Assembly: GCA_026168455.1 (NCBI GenBank)
Contig: CM047426.1
Span: 81,743,986 to 81,807,985 of the forward strand
Length of the DNA: 64,000 nt
Direction: 5' to 3'
Source of the DNA: Theocolax elegans
Taxonomy: Eukaryota > Arthropoda > Insecta > Hymenoptera > Cerocephalidae
Numbering within the stretch: the first letter of the stretch is position 1; each line of letters begins with the position of its first letter. The translations under genes were made by a program, and so were the position numbers. Positions 11,115 to 24,941 of this stretch are shown here, piece after piece. Under the pieces are notes generated by a model. It saw nothing but the letters and a program-made list of their open reading frames with translations. It was not told where the DNA came from and made no database searches.

Positions 11115-12600
11115 ATGTTATTATACAAACTGTGTCTGTTAGCTTAAGATATATATTGATAGTATTTATTTATTTATTCATTACCAACATATTTTTATAT
11201 AAAACCGAAGAAAATGTAAATAAATAAAAGAATAATATTTTTATATTAATTGCTTTAATTATCGTCACATCCAATTCTCCCTCCTTTTTTCTTCCATTCC
11301 TTGTTATTTTTTAACGTCATTATGTACAAATTTTATATCAACCAATAACGTTTTAACTGTTAAATTAAGTAAAAAGTAAGTACAGTATTTTTGCATTTAA
11401 TGTGATTAATTTATTTATAATATTATTATAGAATTATGTAGAAACAAACATTTTGTTTGTAAGATATAGACATTTTCGATACATATATATATATTTTTGT
11501 TTGTCGTAAATACTCATTTCTTTCAGTATATATTTCTTTATTTAGAAAAAATTATTTATTTCATATTTTTTAGTTATAACAGTAGTTTAGACGTTGTTAC
11601 ATATAGTATATATTTTTCAAACAGTAGTATGTATGTACAATAGATATTGTCTATTATTAATTGGTAACTAAACATGGCGATTATGACTATAAAAAAACGA
11701 CCATAATCGATCGTACTATTATATCGGGACTATTATTAGTGCGTACAGTTAATGCGCATAGTTAATAGATATTAATTCGCAAATTGGAAGGGGACCACCG
11801 GGGTGTATTTATTTTTCTTTTGCATTTTGTTAAATTGAATTTGGTTAAGTAGTTTGAAAATAATTGCTTGACAGACATAAAAAATATAGGTCGAATTAAG
11901 AATTATCTCCTTTTTTGAAGTTGATTAAAACATACAAACAGTTTAAATAAAAAAGAAGATTTTTATTTTTACATTTATTTCCTAGTATTAAGATACGAAA
12001 GATTTTAATAACTATCAAAATAGTGTTTGAGATAGTAGTAAAGTAAAATGAATTATTTACCATTTTGTTTAAAATTTGATCACACTTTTATTATAATATT
12101 ACGTATTACTGGTTAAAATTTTAGAACGTCTAGCGGTATAGTTAGCGAAATATTCAGTCCTGAAGTTTTGATACTTAGCACCCGAGCCCTAGACTGAATA
12201 AGTAAAAATGATGTATTTTCACTAAAAATTAATTAAATTTATTTATGATTTCAACAAAATCTAATATATTATTTCAAATACCCAAATAAGGTATATAAGA
12301 CTTAATATATTAGGTTCAGGCGTCGTTTGAGAATTAAAGTTGTAGAAATTATATATTCAGTGTTACCACTACATCTATATAATGGTAGTATGTAATAGGT
12401 TACGTTTCCAGGGCGTTAATAAGATATTTTACTTCATTAAAGACGTAATGTTTGACTATAATATAATTTATACGCTTCGTCACAAATTATCAAACTATAT
12501 AATGATTTAAAATATCATAAACTTTTTAATTAGTTTATCACTTTACTATTATCTCAAATTGATTTTATGTGTACGCAAATGAATAAAAATAAGAACACAT
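11115..12600. other. 3' flank and AT-rich intergenic DNA
   Basis: After the poly(A) signals near 11220 there is AT-rich DNA with no supportable gene up to the foldback element that begins near 12615. Confidence 0.5.
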
Positions 12601-12614
12601 ACGAAATTTTAAAC

Positions 12615-14470
12615 CATTTAGGTATATGAGGAAATCCACAGCTAATTTCAGTTTTGACGTCCCCAAAAACAAGCAAAATTTTTTTAAGGTACACCTCTTG
12701 CATGCGACTTTTCTCACTCTTAGAGGTATATAATAGATAAATCTGAATATTTTTCTGCAAATTTCGTTGAAAAAACACCCTAAAATTATGTAAAAACAAC
12801 TACATAAAATTATTTGTAAAAGGTTTTTTTTTATTGAAATATCATAAAAGATAATATATTCTATTTATAACCAGTTGGAATTTAATTTATTCGATTTTAA
12901 AGACTGTTTTGCCACTTATATGAACAAAAGTGCTGAAATTACACATTATGCGCTCCAAATTCTCGCTGTATATCGCCTTTAGTAAAATCTATGTTTAACT
13001 TATATCTATGGTTAAAGAAGTGGACGAAGCTATTTTTATTTTTTATTAAAATTCATCAAATATAAGGAACATATTATTATTACAAAGACTATGCATAAAA
13101 CTAGCGCATAAAAACCATTTGTATATCTCGTTTATTTGGCTATGAAAAACGCTTTCTATTGCGATTTAAAATTTAGTTTTTAAGCAATCCTTCTCTACTT
13201 TACAATCTCCAATTTGAAAACTATTTACTATATTATAAACTTTATACCTTGTTCATACATTTGTCATTTCTGGTGCAGAATAAGCTGCAGAGTTTAATTT
13301 ATAATGCTCATCGGAACGCAAATTACGGTGAATTATGGAAAAATAATTACGGTACCTTCAATAATATCGTGTACACTTTATTCATATCCTGCACTGAAAA
13401 ATTTTACGTAATAATGTTTAAATTCAATGATTTAGAGAAATAATTAAATGAATAATTACTTTGTTATTGTATTGACAAGTCGTTGAAAAAATGTGTAACT
13501 GAGTTGTGACATATGGGAAAGACGTATTATGTGCTAAAGTTATGGTCAATATAATAAATACTTCAAATTGTAAAACCATTGCTATTATCGGAAAAGAAGA
13601 AGATATAAAAAAAGTAAATACTTTAGTACCTATAAATCTGAAATGTGCCCCAGAATCAAAAGTGCACCAAATTGTGTGGACACACTAAGGTGAAAATCGT
13701 TTATCGTTTCATTATTTATCCATGGTTCACCGTAATTTGCGTTCCGATGAGCCTTATAAGTTAAACTCTATACCTAATGATGCACCGAAAACGACAAATA
13801 CTAAGAAATGAAGTTTATAATACTGTAAATAGTTTTCAAATTGTAGATTTTAAATAAATAAAGAAGCATTGCTTAAAAACTAATTTTTTAAATCACAATA
13901 GAATTAATTTTTTATTATCAAAAAAACCAGTCTTTGAAATAATTAAATATTTTCCATTTTTCTTGGCATTAATAAGACATAAAAATATGTTCGTTCACTT
14001 CTTTAACCATAGATGTAAGTGAAACATAGATTTTACTAAAGGCGATATAAAGCAAGAATTTAAAGCGCATAATGTGTAATTTCTGCACTTTTGTTCATAT
14101 AAGCGGCAAAACAGCCTTTCAAATCGAATAAATTTAATTCCAACTGATTGTAAATAGAATATATTATCTTTTATGATATTTCAATAAAAAAAACCTTTTA
14201 CAAATAATTTTATGTGGTTGTTTTTACATAATTTTAGGGTGTCTTTTCGACGAAAATGGTAGAAAAATGTAAAAATTCGTGTTTTTTCACGTTCACAGTG
14301 AAGGAAAGTATGTGCCGAGGCAGTTTCCGCGTGTTGGACCTCAGATTTATCTATTATATAGCTCTAAGAGTGAAAAACGTCGTATGCAAGAGGTGTTTAA
14401 AAAAAATTTTGCCTGTTTCTGGGGACGTCAAAACCGAAATTAGCCGTGGATTTCCTCTTATATGCATTCA
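12615..14470. mobile_element. Foldback element with ~730-750 bp inverted arms and ~370 bp spacer
   Basis: The left arm (about 12618-13347) and right arm (about 13718-14465) are near-identical in inverted orientation. Landmarks: GAGGAAATCCACAGC at 12628 pairs with the GGATTTCCTC block near 14450; CACCCTAAAATTATG near 12775 pairs with the segment near 14235; GTTAAAGAAGTG near 13011 pairs with CACTTCTTTAAC near 13998; TCATCGGAACGCAAATTACG near 13308 pairs with its complement near 13730-13750. The right arm has about 70 bp (about 14265-14340) with no counterpart on the left. The spacer (13348-13717) contains a short open frame (13506-13688, 60 aa) I cannot identify. No transposase was seen, so this is probably a non-autonomous foldback-type DNA transposon or an inverted duplication. 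Termini and target-site duplication were not fixed exactly. Confidence 0.8.
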
Positions 14471-15690
14471 TTGTAGATATGTAGTATTGTGGAATTAATT
14501 ATTTATAATAAAATTCTACCTAAAAATGTTGCGCAAACAAAATATTATGATTTGTATTTTTATTTATTTATTCAAAAAAATCTATCTGGACCTGAAAGTT
14601 CGTCATTGTAAATTAATACAATTTCTGAATTAAATTAAATACTTCAAATACATTACCATAAGAGTATTTATTATTTTTTATTGAAAAGATACATAAAGTA
14701 TTAATATCGGTTTCTAATAAAAACCTAAAAAAATGTGTTAAAATAGATTTTATTAAAAAATTTTAATTTTAATCCGCAACATTTATTTCTCTCGGGATAT
14801 TAAAAGTCATAGGAAACTGAATAATAATTAAAACGTATTATCAGATAAAAAAGTATTTTGTAAATGAAATTACTTATAAAAATCAGTAAAGATATTACAT
14901 TCAAATATAATTCGAACTATATAATTAAACCATATTCAGTAATAAGATTAAACAAACTATATATTCAATTAAATTATTTTACGTCAGTAAGCGTATATAA
15001 CGTATAACAAGCCAAACACTTTTATATACAAAATTTTACATTAATGCATAAAGTGTATCAAATAATACACGCGCAATTGAAGATGAATACCATCACCTTC
15101 TTAATCTGGTTCAAGGTAAAACAAAAGTAATTAACTGTGCCACTGACAGTTTCGCATAAGTCAATTCTGTAAAGAGACACAGTTACCCAAAATTAAATGG
15201 AATGCGCTGATCTCGCACAAAATGTTTGAAGTCTAGGTCTCGATGAAATGCATACAGCGATCGACCACATCAATCGCATCATTATAAGTTTAATCACGCA
15301 GTTGAATCGAACATTCGGCTTCACCTTCTCGATTAGTAGAATATTTACGGTATTTAATTTTCAAATTATATTTTTAAACATTTGGGTAATCGTTTGTTGT
15401 TTTATTTTGCATTTTTAAAGATAAGCAAGTTCTACTTTTTTAAAAAAAAATTTTGACATTTACTTAGAGGTTTTCTGTAATTTTACAATGTTGATTAATA
15501 CACTTGACTTTATTTATTATTATTACATTCCATTATTTATAATTTTAATTCCTTACTGAATTTATATAAAACTAAAAGACTGCAGTATAAAATAAAATAA
15601 AAACAACTTCAACAACAAAAAAATTAAATCATACAATTTTTTTCGTTTAAATATTTGACATCTCATAATACACATATGTTTTTATTATAT
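14471..15690. other. AT-rich intergenic DNA
   Basis: No gene seen. A TATATAAAA motif at 15563-15570 may be the promoter of the next gene. The ATG of that gene follows a TAATAG sequence (15690-15695) that could be a splice acceptor after a non-coding first exon. Confidence 0.4.
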
Positions 15691-15703
15691 TAATAGATCT
15701 GAA

Positions 15704-16081
15704 ATGAAGACACAATTCGTACAACTCCTCTTGGCATTACTTGTAATTAATTTTGCAAGAATACGATGCGATTCAAATATCATCAGTGGCTCCTCCTTTT
15801 CGTTGATGCCATCAGAAACCGAAGATTCAGGATCGATCGAGATGCCAGTTCGAAAACAAAGAAGTGGACAATCCCAACATAGACCAATTGTCGAATTTGT
15901 CTTAGGAGTTCTCGATACTTTCCATTCATCAGCCAAATCGGAACTCAAAAGAATCCAAGCTAGACATGCTCGTCATAATATGGTTTATGACTTACCGAGC
16001 ACAACTGAATCACCTACTTCAAAGTTGTATAATACTAAACCAGCTACTCCGAGGAAAAAATCTATTGCTATAAAAATTTAA
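15704..16081 (+). CDS. Small secreted basic protein, 125 aa, unknown
   Basis: Single coding exon. Residues 1-22 are a clear signal peptide (hydrophobic LLLALLVI, cleavage probably after RIRC or nearby). The mature part is a Ser/Glu-rich segment, then a basic stretch VRKQRSG that looks like a pro-peptide processing site, then a helical segment (IVEFVLGVLDTFHSSAKSEL), and a basic Ser/Thr/Pro tail ending KKSIAIKI. No cysteine pattern typical of defensins is present. It opens a run of secreted-protein genes. The family is not recognised; a processed peptide precursor is possible. The start is supported by the signal peptide. A non-coding upstream exon is possible. Confidence 0.65.
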   Translation: MKTQFVQLLLALLVINFARIRCDSNIISGSSFSLMPSETEDSGSIEMPVRKQRSGQSQHRPIVEFVLGVLDTFHSSAKSELKRIQARHARHNMVYDLPSTTESPTSKLYNTKPATPRKKSIAIKI

Positions 16082-17124
16082 TTTAGGTAGATTGGTGTTA
16101 ACGATAATAAATTATTTTATTATTTTAAAGAGTAATACGCTCGTGAATTTTATGTTATATTAAATTTAACGGTCTGTACGAGCTCTGTATTTTATTATTT
16201 GTTTTAATGCATTTAACGTATTCGACTTAAGTTGTTATAAATTAATTACTGAAATTAATTTATATAATAGATATAATTCCGAATAATCTATATTATTTTT
16301 TATTATGAAGAACTACTATAGATTTAAAAAAATACAAACTGTATTCATATAAAACATCTCAAATTCGAATACATTGTTCTTAATATAAAATAAGTAATCT
16401 ATTAACTTTGTATATTTAACCGAACAGTTAAAGTATACTTAAGTTACATTAAAAGATTCAAAAATTTAAATAGATAACAATCTAATAATTGGATTTTGTA
16501 ACATTGTGTCAAAATTGACTAGCGAAACTAAGTTATGAAAATTATGTACGCAATTACACTGAAAATTAATTATGTAAGAAAACGTAAGCGCACTATGTCT
16601 AACTGAAATTTGTATATACGACGATGCTCATATTATTTATGCAGTACGATTGTATGATAGTAATCGCATATACCTATGAAATACTGTACAAGAAATTTTA
16701 AAGTAGTATCTAGTTTCTAAGAAATTCGTTAAATGCGTTTAAACATTACTCGTCGATTAATAATTTTGTATGTTTTTATACCAAATATGAAGAAAATATA
16801 TGTATGTATTACGTTTTAATAAAACTATTCTATATACTAATTTAAATAGTTTTTTTTTATTCTTAATTTATTTTAACACATTATTCAATTAATAAAATTA
16901 ATTTAATGAAACCATGTATCACAATTACTTAAATTAAGAGTAGGTTCTTGAAATTCATTCAACCAAAATATGGAAAAGAAAATTTTAATTAACAAAGAGT
17001 ATATTAAAGCAAAAAATATATACAGATTTGTAGTTAAGCGCGCATAACAATATGCACAATCAAACGGAACAAATTAAATCTAATACATTCAAGCTCAAAT
17101 CACAATAATTATATGTATATACAT

Positions 17125-17155
<31 letters not shown>

Positions 17156-18700
17156 TCTGAGTGAGTCACCCAGTCAAAGGTTTCTAGACTAAAGTAAACA
17201 TCGGAAGATCCGTACAACAGAATCGCGCATAAGCGATCAAACAAAAAATTGCTCTCTTCCCGCTGCAATTAACATCATCTCGGAATACACCGGTGATTAT
17301 ACTGTACGCAAAAAAAAAACGAATCACCTTGACTCGACGTTTGTTGGGTAATCGCATGAAAATCTGTGGACATGCGTGAAAATTCGCTTGATACTTCCGT
17401 GTATCTTTCCTATTGATAGCGATGCGAAAATGAAACAATGCTTTTGTTATAGGGGAATTGATTCTATAATAACAAGGGTTCCATTCACTTGCTTTGATTT
17501 GAAAATTTGTATATACTGATTATAACAAAGCCGGAAAGACGCGTAGAAAAAAAAGGATTTGTATACACGATAATGACGAAACACACTGAAATGGAGTATT
17601 TAAAATTACTTATATATATAGTGATATACTTCGTAACACAAATATAATTGATTTATTAACAAATTGTTATTACAACATAAATTGCTATTATATAGTTATA
17701 ATCTTAATTTCGATACCAACTATATTGCTTTTTTTTTTCATTTTTACAAAACAATACGTTACATCCTGACGATTATGAAGCAATGAAATACTAATTTTAG
17801 TACGCGATAACTAAAAGTTTAAATTTATGGTTTTACTTTACGTGAACCGTACATTTCACAATGTATATAAAATTATATATTAAAACTAAGGTTGTTCTCG
17901 GATAAAAAAAAATATCTTTAAGAGAAGCGACATACTTACGATAGTCACGCCATTACCAAATTCACGAATTTAAGCTTCGTAAAATGTTGAATAAAGTAGC
18001 GATAAGGCTGATTGTAATTTTACCATTTTACATATACTGAATAAAGATAACTTTATTTATGCTAATGTATTTATTTATAACCTAATTTCGTAGAAGAACC
18101 ATGAAATATGTCTTACGAATGGGTATAAGAGTAATTCAATTTAATTAAATTAGTATAATTAATTATAATTATAAGTCGAAACTGTAGTCGAACATTATTA
18201 AATATTTATTAAATTTAAGAGACTTACAATACCATTTATCAATCAATTCGATTATGTGCACGTAACTTAATAATAGAGTATTGAATTCTTTTAATTTATT
18301 CTTTAATTGATATATTCAATTCAAATATTCCTTTTTAAACATATGTTTTAATATCTTATGAATTGTTAATTGAGTCCACTTTTTATACAAATCATTTTAT
18401 TATATAAAATAATACTCGATTACACTATTTACATCAATTTAATTTTACAGTTCGTTCGACAAATACACGAAGAAGTTATCAAAAATGCAGAAAAGTGATG
18501 ACTTAGAGATATTCAAAATTTTTATTTTTATGTTGTACGTATGACATATCATTGCTTTAGATAATACCGTAATTTTTTAGACGTGCAATTTACCTAAATG
18601 ATTAATTATCGACAATAAATCCAACATTTCGCCTGAGAAATGAAAAATGTAAACAGCGAAAGTTCAAATGAAACGAAAATGAAGGAAACTAAAATATAAA
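16082..18700. other. AT-rich intergenic DNA with a (GA)n microsatellite
   Basis: Contains a (GA)n run at about 17125-17155. A patch of higher GC follows (about 17160-17420), with no splice-consistent coding frame that I can defend. No gene called. Confidence 0.5.
17125..17155. repeat. (GA)n microsatellite
   Basis: A run of AG dinucleotides ending in GAAAGAGA. Confidence 0.9.
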
Positions 18701-18986
18701 GAGAAATAGCCCGATAAATAAATAATCATCGAATGATATTATTCACCTATAATATAAAACGATTAATTGCGTCGTCGAACCGAGCATCCGAGGGACGGAA
18801 GCTAGCATTGAGGCGACCTCCGACCCCATGGCGGACAACCCACGTATCTTCTTATCGTGATATACTACGACTAAGCTTTGCTCGAGCAGTTGAGCTTCAG
18901 TTCGAGACGATCTATCGTAGCCGACGCAACTTTAAGCACTATACACCCCACCCCGGAAAACCAGATAGAAAAAATAATCCTTAAGG

Positions 18987-20994
18987 ATGGCGCGTTACTT
19001 GATCTTTGCTTTCCTTCTTGCTCTTGTCATCTGTGTTATTCAGGTTCGACATTTTCTTTATTAACTATTCTTTTATTTTTAACGTGTACACTTTCTTCTT
19101 TATTATTTGTATTTAACCTCCGTTTAGTCTGTGATCTTCAATAGTAACAAGTGTTACATAACTGCATTATTTTACTTGACTAAGATTTTTGGAATAGCAT
19201 TATAATCGTACCATATTCAATATTTCAATTAAAATATTCGTTCACTATATAGCATTGTTTCGCATTGAACGAATATTTTTAAAATATAATAATATTGTAT
19301 AAAAATTAAAATTTTAATAGATAGGCCTTCAAAAATTAAAGCATTTGAGCATTCAATTCCTCAACTATAAAGATGCATAGGTACACATGCTTGATAATTC
19401 ATTGACATAGTTAATTTTTCATTGGTAACGTCACATATAGTAGCTCAATAATTTCATTGGCTCTCTTTCAGTCTGTTGATCTTCGTACGATCGTGTTCTG
19501 ATGCAATTCGCTTAAGCCAAACTCGAATGGTCCGACCGCGATTATTTTAAGCGTACGCTTATGCGTAAATGTACATATAATTAACTAAATATAAAAGTAT
19601 AATAAATATATATTTAATTAACCAAAATAAAATAATAATTAATATTCCAATTCCACTGGTATTTACATACTTTAAAATTTGTTATATTAATAGTATTATC
19701 AAGATTTAAAAATTATTAGAAATTTACTATTTTACTTTAATTAGTGTGTTATTATAATTTATATATTTCTAATATTTATTCAAGATTAATCAAATTTATT
19801 TGCACATTATTTTTAACTACAAAATTTACAAGATAATAAACATGCAGTTAACGAGTTTATTACTAATAGATTTAGATTCTCATCATGTAATTAGTCAGCA
19901 AATAGGATTTCCTTTTCCTTTTTTCAAAGAATTCACCACTTAATAAATATAAAATTATCCTTATTTATAAGTAAATATCGAGTATAAATTTTACGATTCT
20001 TCAAAGAAATGTAAAAACCTTATTCTTTTTGTATGACTATAGCCATATAAAATAATTTATTTTAATTTTGTAAACCATGGATAAATCTTGAAAATTAATG
20101 CGATGTCTTTATCATAAAAAGGAAACAAAATCACAAATACAAATTAGTCTGTGTAATTTTATTCTTCTGAATTTATTGTCTTAAAATTGTTGATTTGAAT
20201 AATAGTGAACAATATTTATTTACGCGTCAGCAGTTAGTCACACGAAAAATAAACTTTTATTTAACTTTTATACTTATTATACTTTTACTCGTATATCTTA
20301 TTTATAATGTTGAACAATTAATATTAACAAAATGATATAATATAATAACATAATTTTAATGGTGTCTACTTTTTATAGATTAATCTTGATAAATTAAAAA
20401 ATTATGATAACTTTTAATGTAACCTTATAATTGTTTTAATAATTTATGTTTATTGAAACTGAATTTTCACATATATAATTTGAAACTTAATTGTTACGTT
20501 GTAGAATTCAAAAAATTATTTTATATTTAGTATTTGATAAAATTTTTAACATGCATAACTCTAGCTTTTAAATCTGATAATTAAGAATATAACGATTATA
20601 GTGATATCAAGTAATCAAGTAATATAGTAATATAATTAAAAAATTATTTAAAATAGCAAGGATTATTAAAATATAAGTATATTTTTACAAGATATTTTTA
20701 TTTTACAATATCACAACTAATATTGTTGCCGTTTAATCAATCTAAATATTAACGCATTATCGCTCTCTGTTAAAAAAACAGGCCAACTCAGCACCAACGG
20801 ATGAAACCACGACAGCAAACTCGATTGAGCAAGCATTGAAACAAGCTGGTGATAGCCTATCCAAAGCCTTCAACGATGCGAAACCTAAACTCGACGAACT
20901 TCTTGCTAAAGGTCAAGAATTTTTCGACAGCGTCGGCAAGAAAATCAGCGAGGAAGCTGAAAAAATCATCCCAAAATCTGACCAGAAAAGCTAA
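18987..20994 (+). CDS. Small secreted amphipathic-helix protein, 89 aa (apolipophorin-like in character)
   Basis: Two coding exons: 18987-19043 (MARYLIFAFLLALVICVIQ, then GTTCGA donor) and 20782-20994 (after an AACAG acceptor), phase 0, intron 1738 bp. Residues 1 to about 22 are a signal peptide running into ANSAP. The mature part of about 67 residues is Lys/Glu/Ala-rich with heptad-like spacing (IEQALKQAGDSLSKAF, LDELLAKGQEFFDSVG, KKISEEAEKI), expected to be amphipathic alpha-helix. Composition and location resemble the apolipophorin-III gene 4 kb downstream, and it could be a short diverged relative, but I see no alignable identity. The leader upstream of the ATG (about 18770-18985) is GC-richer than its surroundings, as expected for a promoter/5' UTR. 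A haemolymph or gland secretion role is inference. Confidence 0.75.
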
Positions 20995-23900
20995 ACATAT
21001 ATTCTAAAACTATAATGTACCCGAATACATATATATTATATTAGAAAGTGAAGGCAGCGCGCTTTTTTCTTATACCAGTGTTTATTATCATATATACTAA
21101 TTACATTTTACTAGATTCGACATGATTTACGAGTATATGTACATTTTTTTATATTTTTATACTAATACGAGAGGAACAACGACACCTGTAACATAAATTT
21201 AAATAAACGCCAGATCTTTCCGAAAATGTTTGTTACTTTAATCGATCCCGATTTAAAATATATGCTGAGTTTATAATTGCTACTCAATTATACTGATAAA
21301 CTACAAAATCATTTCTTTATATTTTTCTTTTTTTTAAGAAAATAGTTTACGTACGAATAGTCACTGGATGTCGTAAGTCAAGGTTCTAAAACTGACCGAG
21401 AGATAACCGGATACGCTTCGAAATTCTAATGGATACATATTACACAGTTGAAAAATGTGTACTTTAAATGTATCAGAAAAATCTTTTCCTCCCTTTTTTC
21501 TTATCTCTTAGGGACATCTTAGAATTATTTTAAAAGCATTTCTTTTAAACGCATCTTGTAAGAATTTAATGTAAAGATATATACATTCTCTTGCGATAGT
21601 GACAGGAAGGCTAAATTTTTAAGTAAAATTGTAAAATAAAATGTTATAAATAAACAAAAAGTAATGTATATTTAGATGTAAGGTGCTGTGTGCATTGTCT
21701 AATTGAAATTTATTAAACAATAATGAATTTAAAATCTCTTTAATCAACATTTACAAATTAAACTTTAATAAATATTTGGCAATAAAGCATTAACTTTCAT
21801 TAATTATATTAATTAATTGAGATAATTAAAAAATAACATAAAATGAATTAATCTATTACTGCATGGGTTTTTAAAAAAGAAGTTACACAACTATATACTC
21901 GATATATTATATCAAGCGCAATATTTAAACTTACAATGTAATAATAATCAATGTTTTATGTAAAATGGAAAACAGATAAACGTAACTTTAATCAAATCGA
22001 AGAAGAGACTAAATAAGTCAGACGCTTGAAATGTCCGAAGCTGATAAATTTGGCTACGAGATGGCCTTCGTTGACCTTTTAGTGATTGTGACGATTGATT
22101 TAGAAAAAAAACTTTGCTCACTTTTTTGTCATTTTACATTTCGGATAAATTAGTACCATCTTATGCAATGATAGAGTTACGATAATTACTTTTAATGTTC
22201 CTTATTTTTCCTTCTAAAAGAAAGTAAATTTTCTTTTATTATAGTCACTTAATAACGAATATTTAAATAATTAATTTATTTAAATATTATTAAAAAATTA
22301 TTAAATAAATATTTCATTATTGATCTTATAGTCTACTTACAGCTCGTTTTATAATTATCTAAGTTACACTTAGATAATTATTTTTTCAAGGCCGCTAAAT
22401 TTGGCATAAACTTATAATAGCATACAGATCACAACATTATGAGTCAGAATAAAAAAATCAATAGTGATATAACGTCACAATAAAATTTTGATGCGTCTTA
22501 ACTGCAACGTCACTTGTTGAATTTTAAACGAAAGAGTATTGTATTAAAGATGGCTCATTGTCCGTGAGTTCTAGATATAATATTTTTAATGCAGTGAGTC
22601 GTAAAGTATAATGTTTATTTCTTGTTCTAAAATAAAAATCTAAGTTAACAAAATTGTTTAAAATGTACATATTTTCATAATCTAAAAGATAATGTCAATC
22701 TTTGTCCTTTTGCAATAATTTATTTCACATACTAGTAATGTTCTAGTTATTGAATTGCATTCTAATATTAATAAATAAAATTAATGAATAGTAAATAAAT
22801 CTTAATTGAATCACTATTTTTTAGTGTAACCTGAAAATAAAATGTTGCACATTTATTTACATTGTGTGTATATAATTTTATATAAGAAATATAAGACAAC
22901 AAATAATTATTTAATATACAAATTAGTCAGTTCTTGCATATCGAGTATCAATCTTGCTTATCTGGTGGAAAAGTACGTACTCAGATTTTTCATCTAACAT
23001 CGTCACCATAATAATCCAGAAAACTACATTTAATATACGGTATGATGCTGTGTGCAAAAATTTGGTGAAGCTCATAACTAAATTGATATAATATTTTTTA
23101 AATTCATTAAAAATGTTTATATAGTATTAAATTATTTGTATAATCTTTATTATTATTATTATTATTATTATTATTTGTATAATATATATTTATCGGTCTT
23201 TCCGAACTAAAAGCTTTACTTTTGAAATAAACCAGACTCATTATACTCTTTACTATTATTATTATTTGTATAAAATTAATAATTATTATTATTACTGTGT
23301 ATATTAGTTGCATATATTTATAAGTACTGATCCTTCATACTAACTGGTTATTACAAAAAATAAAGTTTATAATCAAATTATCAATTTTATTATTACATTA
23401 TACTTTTTCAATTTTTCCATAGACTTGTACTAAGTAAACATGAATCATTATCGACATTATAAAGATATAATACGCATTCATTGAAGTAGAATGTAAAAAT
23501 GAAAAAATGATAATTTTTTAATTAATAATCTCTTTTCAGTACCCCCCTTGCAATCATATCGTTCACATGACACACATATACGTGTACTGGTACTATGCTA
23601 TAACATTTTACTAGCAGGTCAGTAACCTTCACAATAATATTAATTATAATCATCTAAGTCAAAATGAGATTTTTATATCCAATTAATAAGTAATTTTAAT
23701 ATGACACGATGACATAATAACATTATTCTTATTAAGCGTACAATGAAAAGTAACAGTTTCAATGAAACGTTGCTTCCTTCTGAATAATTATACATTACCG
23801 TATTTACATACAGTATAAATATTTATATAATTCAACCAGAAAAATATGTAAATTATTTCCCCGCATTCATTTATATCGACATTTTTATTTTGCTTGTTAT

Positions 23901-24700
23901 CAAAAATTTCACTTTTTTAATAATATACATTAATTTTTTTAATAATTCAAAATTACTTTAAATAGTGCTTTTGGTCTTATTCACATTTAATGAAAAAAAT
24001 AAATACTTAAGCTAGTTTTACAAGTATATATTTGTAGTCGTTTTCATACAAGACTATATATATATATAGATTAATGATTTGAAAAATGGAAAAACAATGA
24101 CACATAAAAAGGGTGACTTCGTAGAGTAGGGACGATTTTTGTTTCAAACTAATTGGAAAATTGGCTTGCACTGATAATGTTAACAAAATTGTTTAATATC
24201 TCAATTGATCTAGATCTAAATGTAGACTAAATGTTTAGTTTTTGCTCGGCTGAAGTGGAACAACGTTTATTCTTTTCCTCTACAGAAGTTTCAAAAGAAG
24301 ACATCAGGGTAAAATTTTTATACAATTCACAAGAACAATTCGTATTCAACAATTAAACCTTAGGTTGTCTAATGAATTATATAAAATATGTTTTCTACGC
24401 AATTATTTTTTTACTATAAAATATAAATACCCCTATAGAATTGAAAAGTCATTTTTACGATTAATTAAAATATATTAATAAAGATATATGTCAATTCGAG
24501 TACTTCTAAAAATAAAAATTGACGAATATTCATTACTATATAATAAAATTTTTAATTTAATATTTAAAACAATCACACATTTATTTAATTACATTTTCAT
24601 AAAACTAAAATTATTTAACATAAAACTTTATAATTAATGTAATAGACGAATGTATAATCTAAACATATTAGTAAACAAGTCGAAAAGTGTCTATACTCCA
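20995..24700. other. Intergenic DNA, AT-rich; includes a repeat fragment
   Basis: No supportable gene. It contains a (TTA)n tract near 23145-23175 and, at about 23185-23255, one arm of a repeat family also seen near 53.9 kb. Confidence 0.5.
23185..23255 (+). repeat. Dispersed repeat: solo arm of the 53.9-kb MITE family
   Basis: The segment ATTTATCGGTCTTTCCGAAC followed by AAAAGCTTTACTTTTGAAAT matches, with few differences, 53886-53930 and the inverted copy at about 54085-54120. Only one arm is evident here, flanked by TTA/ATT microsatellite sequence. Confidence 0.65.
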
Positions 24701-24776
24701 AAAAGTAAATATCGAAAATGAAGGAATGTTTTACTCAGCAAGGGATGCGGTCCTCTCCTTCTCTGAATACACCCAA

Positions 24777-24941
24777 AGATAAACAGCACTTTGCCCCCGA
24801 CAAGATGATAAGCCTCTCCTATAAATGTCGACAAGCCGTACTGAGCTACGTCAGTATCGAGTCTCTTTCTAGCGAGGTCGGTTCTATATACATACACACA
24901 CAGTTCTATCCTATCTACATAGATATATTTAAAAAATCACG
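24777..24941 (+). promoter_or_regulatory. Apolipophorin-III promoter: GATA sites, TATA box, Inr
   Basis: AGATAA (24777-24782) and TGATAAG (24806-24812) are GATA-factor-type sites. TATAAATG starts at 24820, and an arthropod initiator TCAGT lies at 24851-24855, 31 bases downstream, which is ideal core-promoter spacing. A second TATATA lies at 24885. The implied 5' leader is about 89 nt. GATA sites are common in insect fat-body promoters, which suits a haemolymph lipid carrier. Confidence 0.6.
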
